A stretch of DNA of 13,355 nt, from assembly GCA_038093975.1 (NCBI GenBank), contig JBBPTG010000436.1, positions 1 to 13,355 of the forward strand, in the 5' to 3' direction. Shown here one piece after another: positions 7,817 through 13,355 of the stretch (its first letter is position 1; the number at the start of each line of letters is the position of its first letter). Under the pieces are notes generated by a model. It was given only the letters and a program-made list of their open reading frames with translations. It was not told where the DNA came from and made no database searches. Source of the DNA: Chalciporus piperatus (lineage: Eukaryota > Basidiomycota > Agaricomycetes > Boletales > Boletaceae). The position numbers and the translations under genes are program-made.

Positions 7817-8490
7817 CTGGTTTCCTCTGGAGTATACTGGTGGTGTGAGTAAGTCACATTGCCCTTGCCCTTCCTCTCCAATGCTGCAGTGATGGTTCCA
7901 TCCCTTAGGAACCTTCCGAGGATCTTTGTTCGTGCTTCATCCGCGTTTTTGGCCTCGTCGGCTGCCTTCAAGACTGCTTCACCCCAACCCTTGCAAACCT
8001 TGACATGTTTCCGTAAGTTGCTCGTGGACCGCGCGTCCTTCGTGTCTGTATATCACCGGACCTTGATTTTGCAACCTCGAGCAGCACATTTGAAATCATG
8101 GGCGAACCGTCCATTATTCTCGATGATCCGTGGTTTTGGTTCGAAGAATGCATAGACAGGTGAGACCCACTCTTTCATCAACTTCTCCAGCTCGTCCTCA
8201 GGTGTTAATGGTGCAGCTTCAGGATCGTCGTCATCGGAACCTGAGTGCTCGTCCTCCTCCTCCGTGCGGACAACAGCTTTACGAGATGTGCTTAGAGCGG
8301 GAGGTATGGATGAACGTGGCGAATTTTTGTCATTGGCCGTATCACCTCCGTGCGCGTTCCGCGGCTTTTTCGATGTGGAGGCGTTGTCTGGAGCATTTTT
8401 TCATTTCTTTGATGAAGTGGTATCGTCGAGCGCAGCCTGAGCTTTGCTGCTGAGTTTCTGTTTAGCAGAGGACAGAAAACCAAGCTGCAT

Positions 8491-8805
8491 GGTACAGGAT
8501 TAAGGGCCGTGCGAGCCCGTCGTGGTGGAGATCAGCTATGATTATCACTGATAGTAATTTCCGTGAAACTGATGGCAGCGAGGCATCCGCTGAGAGAGGC
8601 ACGAACGGTCCGGATGCCGCTTTTCAGGCTCCGACGACGTGACTTCGAAACGCGTCTTGGGACGCGTTGGCATCTCTCTCATCACGACGTTGGAGCCCAT
8701 CCAAGCATCCATCTGAAGCCTTTGTCTCGTTCTTTGTCCAAAAGTTTCTCTCCATACCATCCTTTCACTCATCATTCTTTCGTGCCGTCATTCATCGTCT
8801 TTCAG
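8491..8805. other. Gap between hAT start and Ngaro gag
   Basis: This holds the upstream region of the hAT gene (minus) and the leader of the Ngaro-like element (plus); the border is not visible. From about 8719 the plus strand becomes pyrimidine-rich, fitting a fungal promoter or 5' UTR. An 8-bp hairpin lies at 8649-8668. The gag frame stays open upstream to 8563, with in-frame ATGs at 8572 and 8614, but that part does not read like the rest of gag. The hAT right terminus (ACCCG-type repeats) is absent, suggesting truncation. Confidence 0.45.
8649..8668. repeat. 8-bp hairpin in Ngaro leader
   Basis: AACGCGTC and GACGCGTT are exact reverse complements around a TTGG loop. It lies about 140 bases upstream of the proposed gag start. 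Confidence 0.75.
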
Positions 8806-10756
8806 ATGGTTGTGTCACGCCGTAATAAGATTACGACAGCTGTACCCGACAGCGGTGCCTCTTTGGCTCCAGCCGGCGGCTCTACAATAGCCCCTGGCGT
8901 TCCTGCTAAGTCTAAGCCATCTGTCCTTGATCTGATAGATCGCGCAGCCCTCACCGCTCCTTCGTCCCCAATTCCCAGTGCTCCAGCGTCTCCCCTTCCT
9001 TCGCCTCACGATTCCCCGGCTCCATCTGGTGATGATCTTGCTTCCTATGCCGAATTCTCGGGGTTTCCTCGTGTTGCTGTCCAACCTGCGACAGACGACT
9101 CTTACCGGTCCTTCCAAGGGCTTTCCTTTCCCCCTCCTCGCATCTTCGCAGGGGGTATTCGTTCTCGATCCATGGCTTCCTCTGAAGGTTCACCTGTGGC
9201 GGTGCCCAAGAAGAAGTCCAGGAAAGGTAAGGAAAAGGAAGTTGCTTCCCCCCCCGAGGCTTCGTCCTCTCGCATTCCTGACAAACCTCGTGTCAACTTT
9301 ACCCTGCCCCCTGTGTCGTCCTTGTCGGGTCCGGGTCAACCCGGCCCGGCAGATCGCTCCCTCTTCCCTTCCTTTCCCCCCGGCAAATTTGCCAGGCCCT
9401 CTTCGGCCTACCTTTCCGTCCCTTCCTTTGCCTCAGTCGCTTCCCGGCCCCCTCCTACTCGTAACCACTTTGGCGTAGGCTCTGCTCTGGCCCCCCCCCC
9501 CTCCTCCTCTTTGCTCACCGCTGCGGGCCCGTCGGCTGCCCCAGACGGTTCATCCCGCATTCCTTTATCTTCGGTCTTAGATCGAATCAAAATTTTGCGC
9601 CGTTCGGCAGCCGAGCCTGCGGACGAACAGGCTGCCTACATGCGGTCTATTTTTGCAGAAGCCTCGAAAGGCGTCGACTTTTCGGATGACTTGCAGGTTT
9701 CAAACCTCGTCTCCTTGCTTAACCAGGTAGCCCCTGGTTTAGATTTCACCCTGCTATTTTCCTCAGCCTTGCCAGCTTCTGCTTCTCGAGGTTAGCCTCG
9801 TATTCCTCGGTTTCCTTGCCCCTTACTTAGCTTCTGCAGCTTTCTCAGCTGCCTCCTCTCGCACCCTCTTACCGGGGTTCGAGCTTGCCCCTTCCGCGGC
9901 TTCCGCCTTTATTCGCAAGCTTCCTTCAGCTCCTGTCCAGCTCAGCGGTCACGAGTTCTATTTCCCGCCGAGAGTTGTCGAAGCCCTGCAGGGTGGCTGG
10001 CGCGTTCACATTCCCCTCTCATCCCTGGCTTCGAAGCCCTTCTCCTCTCAGTCGAAGGAGGACGCCCCGTTTAAACCCCGCTCCTCCACATTTCCCTCGG
10101 CCATGGATGAAAAAGAGGAGTTGTCAATGGCTCTCGCGGACTGGACGCAGGCTTGGCCTCGGCTGGTGGAGGCTATCACCACCTTCCTCCCTTCTCCTCA
10201 TAAGGTTCAAATCGCGTCCCTCTGGGAATCTCATTTTATGCATATTTGGCGCCGTGACGACTTCGTCTCGATGTTTCGCCTCCTTCTCCATTACGATGTT
10301 CGCGTGCGTAAATGTTATGCAGATCCCAATGCCAACTTCGATCCCTCAGTTTGGCAACCTGCAGTTTGGGCGCAGGTTCTCAATGAGGCTCATGCTTCGC
10401 AACTCGTGCCCTTTCAGAGGGGCTCTTCCTCGTCCTTTCTTACCCAATCGCGCGTTGCCTCAGCGAAGCCACGCTCCACCCAATCGTCCTCGTCCCGCCT
10501 CCCTATCCCTCGCTCCTCAAACTCCTCAGCGAGTCGCTGCATCTTCTGTGGGGCACTCGGCTGCTTCAGCCGGAAGATTTGTGGCCTCGAAAAAACAGCC
10601 TTCCTTACCTTTAACGGTTCGGTCTGGCTTTCAGCTCAAGGCGAGCAAGTTTGCTTCAGTTTCAACAGTAAAGGGTGCCAAGCCCCAAACTGTTCCCGTC
10701 TCCACGCCTGCTCCCGCTGCGGCGCCAGGCACTCTGCTCAAGAGTGCTCTCTCTAG
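8806..10756 (+). CDS. Ngaro-like Gag with zinc fingers, two frames
   Basis: Block 1 (8806-9795, 329 codons) is Pro/Ser/Ala-rich and low complexity, with a basic KKKSRKGKEKE cluster at about residues 135-145 that could be a nuclear signal. Block 2 is read in the +1 frame, open from 9743 to the TAG at 10754-10756. It holds HEFYFPPRVVEALQGGWRV, then MDEKEELSMALADWTQAWP, then FVSMFRLLLHYDVRVRKCY, a Ser-rich linker, and Cys-rich motifs at the end: CIFCGALGCFSRKIC, then CFSFNSKGCQAPNC..H and CSRCGARHSAQEC. The latter order is typical of fungal Ngaro-type Gag, which binds element RNA. The blocks could be joined by splicing (GT at 9791; AG ends at 9830, 9839 or 9848 are all in phase) or by +1 frameshift. 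With the 49-nt intron the product would be 633 residues. The ATG at 8806 is chosen; earlier in-frame ATGs exist. Confidence 0.82.
9791..9839 (+). other. Candidate intron in Ngaro gag (49 nt)
   Basis: GTTAGC donor, CTTAC branch-like site (9822-9826), TTCTGCAG acceptor. Removal links the first gag frame to the second. AG ends at 9830 and 9848 would also keep phase. The donor is weak. Confidence 0.45.
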
Positions 10757-12464
10757 CGGAGTGCTCTGCATCGTAACCCCCTTCCGTTGGCAGGCTTGGG
10801 AGTCTTTGCTCCGTGACGCCGGCGTTGGGGAGGTTTTCTCGGATGTCCCTGCAGGCATCCGCTTCGGCTGGTGTTTGGGTATAGACGATGATTTCTCCCT
10901 TTCCTCCTCTTTCTTGCCCCCGAATCACCGCTCAGCTTACGAGCATGCCGATTTCATTCAGGACTATATTCGCTCCGAACTCGCTGAAGGCCGCTATTCT
11001 GGCCCTTTTTCTCCTGCTCTCTTGGAATCCCTTATTGGCTCCTTCCGCACCAGTCCTCTCGGTGTAATTCCAAAACCTGGTTCGTCGAAATTCCGGCTTA
11101 TCCAAGACCACTCCTTTCCCCGTGGCGATTCGCTTATTCCCTCAGTAAACTCCCTTATAAACACCTCCCAGTTCGAGGTGGACTGGGGAACGTTCAACGA
11201 TTGTTGGCTGCTAGTCGCCGCGGCTCCCCCAGGTTCCCAGGTTGCGATCTTCGACGTTGAGGCAGCTCACCGTCGCTCCCCCCTCGCTCCAGAAGACCAA
11301 CATCTCGTTTGTGTCATGGTCGATTTTGATGGATCCACGGAAGTATACGTGGACCACTGCGCATCCTTCGGTGGTGCCTCCTCTACCTTTCTCTTTGAGC
11401 GCCCTGCCAACGGCATCGTAGCTATCTATCGTCACAAGGGCGTTGATGATGTCATTCATTGGGCGGATGACTTCGCTTTCTTTCGCTATCCTCTTGTAAG
11501 TGTGGCTCCTTCTCTTGCGAATTATTCGCCTTCCACATCCCTCTTCACATCCCTTCAGCCTTCAAGTTTCTTAGATTTTCGTTATGACGAATCTCTAATC
11601 AATGCCGTGGCTGTCGAGCTCGGTTGGCCGTGGTCCCCTTCAAAATGCCTTCCTTTCAATCATTCCTTCCCTTACCTGGGCTTCCTCTGGGACCTCTCAA
11701 ACAAGTCGGTCTGTATTCCCGGCCGGAAAAAAGATAAGTACCTGACCCGCATCAGCGGCTGGGTTCCCGGCGCTGCGGTTTCACTCAAAGATTGCCAATC
11801 AGTCATTGGCTCCCTTCAGCATTGCACCCTCGTCGTTTCGGAGGGCCGTTCCCACCTTCCCTCCCTTTTCCGCCTAGCCGCCTCCTTCAAAGATGCGTCA
11901 AAACCTTTCGTGCGGCATCGCATTCCCCCAGCAGCTCTGGAGGACATTTCTTGGTGGCGCGCTCGTCTTAGCGCCGATTGGTGTGGTTGCCCCATTTCTC
12001 GTCCTTCTGACCCTCTCCCTACGAAAATCTTCATGGACGCCTCTTCTTCCTTCGGGATTGGCCTCCTTATCGACTCCCGCTGGTTATCTTGGCGTCTTCT
12101 CACAGGATGGAACAAAGACGGTCGGGACATAGGTTGGGCGGAGATGGTAGCTGTCGACCTGGCCCTCCGCACTCTGATTCATTCCGGTTTCAAAAATTGT
12201 CATCTCATTTTTCACTCAGACAACATGGGTGTTGTTGGTGCCCTCCAGGCCGGTAGATCTCGTGGCCCTGCTCAAAATTTTATTCTTCGTCATATTGTCT
12301 CTAACTTTCGCGAGCACAATATCTGGCTTTCACTGACTTGGGTCAGCTCCGCTTCTAACTTGTCCGACGGTATTTCTCGGGGTATTTTTCCTTCCTCTGT
12401 CTCCCGCCACCCTCGTCCTCCTCCGATTCCACCATACCTCAAAGACTTTGTGTCGCTAGTTTAG
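10755..12464 (+). CDS. Ngaro-like reverse transcriptase / RNase H
   Basis: The domain starts soon after the gag stop with TPFRWQAWESLL and IRFGWCLG. RT motifs follow: LGVIPKPGSSKFRLIQDHS; motif A AIFDVEAAHRRSPL (Asp codon 11253); YVDHCASFGGASS; the catalytic WADDFAFF (Asp codons 11466 and 11469, an ADD form of YxDD); and YLGFLWDL. RNase H follows with all four acids: FMDASS (Asp codon 12036), WAEMVAVD (Glu 12141), FHSDNMG (Asp 12219) and NLSDGISRG (Asp 12366). It would copy element RNA into DNA. The frame is open from at least 9885 but has no ATG in front of the domain, so translation probably continues from gag by +1 frameshift, splicing or reinitiation; 10755 is the first codon after the frame change at the gag stop. 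A 63-nt in-frame candidate intron lies at 11496-11558. No premature stop is seen. Confidence 0.95.
   Translation, partial: SGVLCIVTPFRWQAWESLLRDAGVGEVFSDVPAGIRFGWCLGIDDDFSLSSSFLPPNHRSAYEHADFIQDYIRSELAEGRYSGPFSPALLESLIGSFRTSPLGVIPKPGSSKFRLIQDHSFPRGDSLIPSVNSLINTSQFEVDWGTFNDCWLLVAAAPPGSQVAIFDVEAAHRRSPLAPEDQHLVCVMVDFDGSTEVYVDHCASFGGASSTFLFERPANGIVAIYRHKGVDDVIHWADDFAFFRYPLVSVAPSLANYSPSTSLFTSLQPSSFLDFRYDESLINAVAVELGWPWSPSKCLPFNHSFPYLGFLWDLSNKSVCIPGRKKDKYLTRISGWVPGAAVSLKDCQSVIGSLQHCTLVVSEGRSHLPSLFRLAASFKDASKPFVRHRIPPAALEDISWWRARLSADWCGCPISRPSDPLPTKIFMDASSSFGIGLLIDSRWLSWRLLTGWNKDGRDIGWAEMVAVDLALRTLIHSGFKNCHLIFHSDNMGVVGALQAGRSRGPAQNFILRHIVSNFREHNIWLSLTWVSSASNLSDGISRGIFPSSVSRHPRPPPIPPYLKDFVSLV
11496..11558 (+). 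other. Candidate in-frame intron in the reverse transcriptase (63 nt)
   Basis: A canonical GTAAGT donor and CCTTCAG acceptor bound 63 nt, a multiple of three with no stop, so the ORF stays open either way. Removal takes out 21 Ser/Pro-rich residues between WADDFAFFRYPL and PSSFLDFRYDESLI, bringing the catalytic strand and the next helix to the spacing usual in this RT family. Confidence 0.6.
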
Positions 12465-12520
12465 CAGTTTTCGGTCCTCATTGCCTCTCGCTCCTATTAT
12501 CATAGCACTACTTTGTTATT

Positions 12521-13355
12521 ATGTGTCGTTTAGTATGCTGTGCTATCTACAATCGTTATGGGGCGGTTGCCTATTCTGTGCTCTTTCTCCGGTGTAACAT
12601 GGATGGCCACCTCGCTTCTGTCACGAACTCGTTCATCAGCGCCGTCTCCTCTCTACATCGCCCACATTCTCTCGCCCTGTCCTCTTCAGCCACTGCTCGC
12701 CTCGATTATACCCTCGCTCACGCATGGGCGGACTCCACAGTGGCAAAGTACAAGGCGGCTCTCGAGACCTTTCTCCATTTCTGCGACTCTGAAAAGGTCC
12801 CCCCCCCTCTTCGCCTTCCAGCAAGCGACGATCTTCTGTGCGCGTTTGCTGCCTCTCAGGTCGGCTTGGTGGGTGCAAGCACAGTCCAGGGGTACCTCGC
12901 CGCCATCAAGGCCTGGCACTCACTCAACAACGAGCCTTGGCTCGGCTCGGCGCGTTTGCGTTATGTTCTCCAAGGGGTCGTGAACTTGGCGCCCCCTTCA
13001 TCCTCTCAGCCCCAGCGTGCTCCAATCACCCGCGCTATGCTCATTCTCCTTGCCAATGGTCTCAACCTCAGTTCTCATTTCGATGCGTGCTGTTTTGCGG
13101 CGGCCTGCATGGCTCTTTGGGCCCAGCTCCGTCTGGGGGAAGTGCTCTCTCCGTGGGAGAAGTCCTTCGACAGTTCCAAAACAGTGTGCCGCCGCCATCT
13201 CTCTCCTCCGTTCAACGCTAACGGCTCTCGCAAATGTCACCTACCGTTTTCGAAGGTCGCTAAGTCCAAGGGGGAAGACGTTGTCATCTGCCGACAAGGG
13301 GATGCCTCCGATCCTATCCATGCTCTGCAAATCCATCTCACCCTTAATGACCCTC
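12521..13355 (+). CDS. Tyrosine recombinase of the Ngaro-like element, 5' part
   Basis: The frame is open from 12506 to the window end without a stop. ATGs lie at 12521 and 12599 (MDGHLASV). The sequence shows the N-terminal core-binding domain (AWADSTVAKYKAALETFLHF, then GASTVQGYLAAIKAWHSLN) followed by the start of the catalytic domain. ALWAQLRLGEVLSPWE carries the first catalytic Arg (codon 13130-13132; residue 204 from the first ATG or 178 from the second). The HxxR box and the nucleophilic Tyr would lie beyond the window. The enzyme inserts a circular DNA copy without target duplication, replacing the integrase of LTR elements. It starts 57 bases after the RT stop in another frame, so it is probably a separate ORF or reached by splicing. 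Confidence 0.88.
   Translation, partial: MCRLVCCAIYNRYGAVAYSVLFLRCNMDGHLASVTNSFISAVSSLHRPHSLALSSSATARLDYTLAHAWADSTVAKYKAALETFLHFCDSEKVPPPLRLPASDDLLCAFAASQVGLVGASTVQGYLAAIKAWHSLNNEPWLGSARLRYVLQGVVNLAPPSSSQPQRAPITRAMLILLANGLNLSSHFDACCFAAACMALWAQLRLGEVLSPWEKSFDSSKTVCRRHLSPPFNANGSRKCHLPFSKVAKSKGEDVVICRQGDASDPIHALQIHLTLNDP

Larger units (their letters stand above)
4986..8490 (-). pseudogene. hAT-family transposase, six exons, inactivated
   Basis: Exons on the minus strand: 8490-7817, 7772-7729 joined to 7021-6744 (interrupted by repeat copy B), 6694-6626, 6568-6170, 6114-5845 and 5786-4986. Together they give exactly 845 codons including the stop, and all introns have GT-AG ends. The order is an acidic N-terminus; a BED-type zinc finger (CAARGCKIKV...NLRKHVKVC, about 8090-7990); the DDE core with FTTDAW (Asp at 6849-6851) and VTCDNAANND (Asp at 6548-6550); an HTRCFLHIVNL segment and an acidic insertion; the WNSTFDML region; and the C-terminal hAT dimerisation domain (RWWHEH, YPNLSRMALDYLTIPATSV, VERLFSRGR). 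The enzyme would cut and paste its element in the nucleus. It is dead: TGA at 8401-8403, TGA at 8053-8055 inside the BED finger, TAG at 5424-5426, plus the 0.7-kb insertion. Start chosen: the ATG at 8490, the first in frame before the BED region. Confidence 0.92.
8806..13355 (+). mobile_element. Ngaro/DIRS-type tyrosine-recombinase retrotransposon, right end outside window
   Basis: Three coding blocks occur in the order gag, reverse transcriptase/RNase H, tyrosine recombinase, all plus strand. That combination defines the DIRS order, and the lack of a methyltransferase block before the recombinase, as far as seen, fits the Ngaro group known from basidiomycetes. No integrase or LTR is seen. 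The long frames have no internal stops, and CpG is frequent, unlike in the flanking decayed elements, so the insertion looks recent. The left terminal repeat should lie between 8491 and 8805 and the split repeats on the right are outside the window. Confidence 0.88.

Noticed and set aside
7451..7971. Minus-strand frames of 100-113 codons over repeat copy B
   Set aside because: They fuse a short hAT exon or intron with repeat sequence; the protein text after the junction is repeat translation (DWQLDWTATDRNW).
8815..9590. Minus-strand frames opposite the Ngaro gag
   Set aside because: They arise from the GC-rich, low-complexity gag text and carry no motif.
9885..10750. N-terminal 290 codons of the long RT frame as a real protein part
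   Set aside because: The same bases encode conserved gag and zinc-finger sequence in another frame; the RT-frame text here lacks motifs, and its start is TTG rather than ATG.

Overview
The window reads as a transposon graveyard in a filamentous fungus, most likely a basidiomycete (Agaricomycetes). The evidence is a hAT transposase gene split by five introns of 44-58 nt (one with a CTAAC branch site), a Ty3/gypsy pol of fungal type, an LTR-element gag with C..C..GH..C / APGH knuckles, and an Ngaro/DIRS-type tyrosine-recombinase retrotransposon. I see no intact ordinary host gene, no rRNA, no CRISPR and no bacterial operon.

Layout, left to right. (1) 1-70: the terminal piece, inverted, of a short non-coding repeat that also occurs at 3206-3792 and 7036-7728. 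(2) 71-1526: a decayed gypsy pol running from the end of RNase H to the integrase C-terminus, with four TGA stops and a frameshift. (3) 1527-2087: a junction with an LTR-like segment carrying a TATA box. (4) 2088-3153: a decayed retroelement gag with two zinc knuckles. (5) 3199-4223: an LTR-like segment (TGTTAC...GTAACA) with U3-like repeats and a TATA box, split by repeat copy A. (6) 4224-4417: a short coding remnant, possibly the C-terminus of a 2-oxoglutarate/Fe(II) oxygenase-like protein. (7) 4797-8490, minus strand: a nearly full-length hAT transposase pseudogene (844 codons once introns and insert are removed) with subterminal repeats at its 3' side, broken by three stops and by repeat copy B. 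(8) 8806-13355: an apparently young Ngaro-like element with gag, reverse transcriptase/RNase H and tyrosine recombinase, the last cut by the window end.

Relationships. The nesting gives a relative order: repeat copies A and B entered the LTR and the hAT gene after those existed. Removing copy B plus one target-site copy restores the hAT reading frame exactly. The old elements carry C-to-T type stop codons (six TGA in the LTR elements, two TGA and one TAG in hAT), which suggests RIP-like mutation or methyl-CpG decay. The Ngaro ORFs carry no such damage. The most interesting parts are the three-copy non-coding repeat family and the Ngaro element, which seems to hold an in-frame GTAAGT intron in its reverse transcriptase and two successive +1 frame changes across gag and RT.
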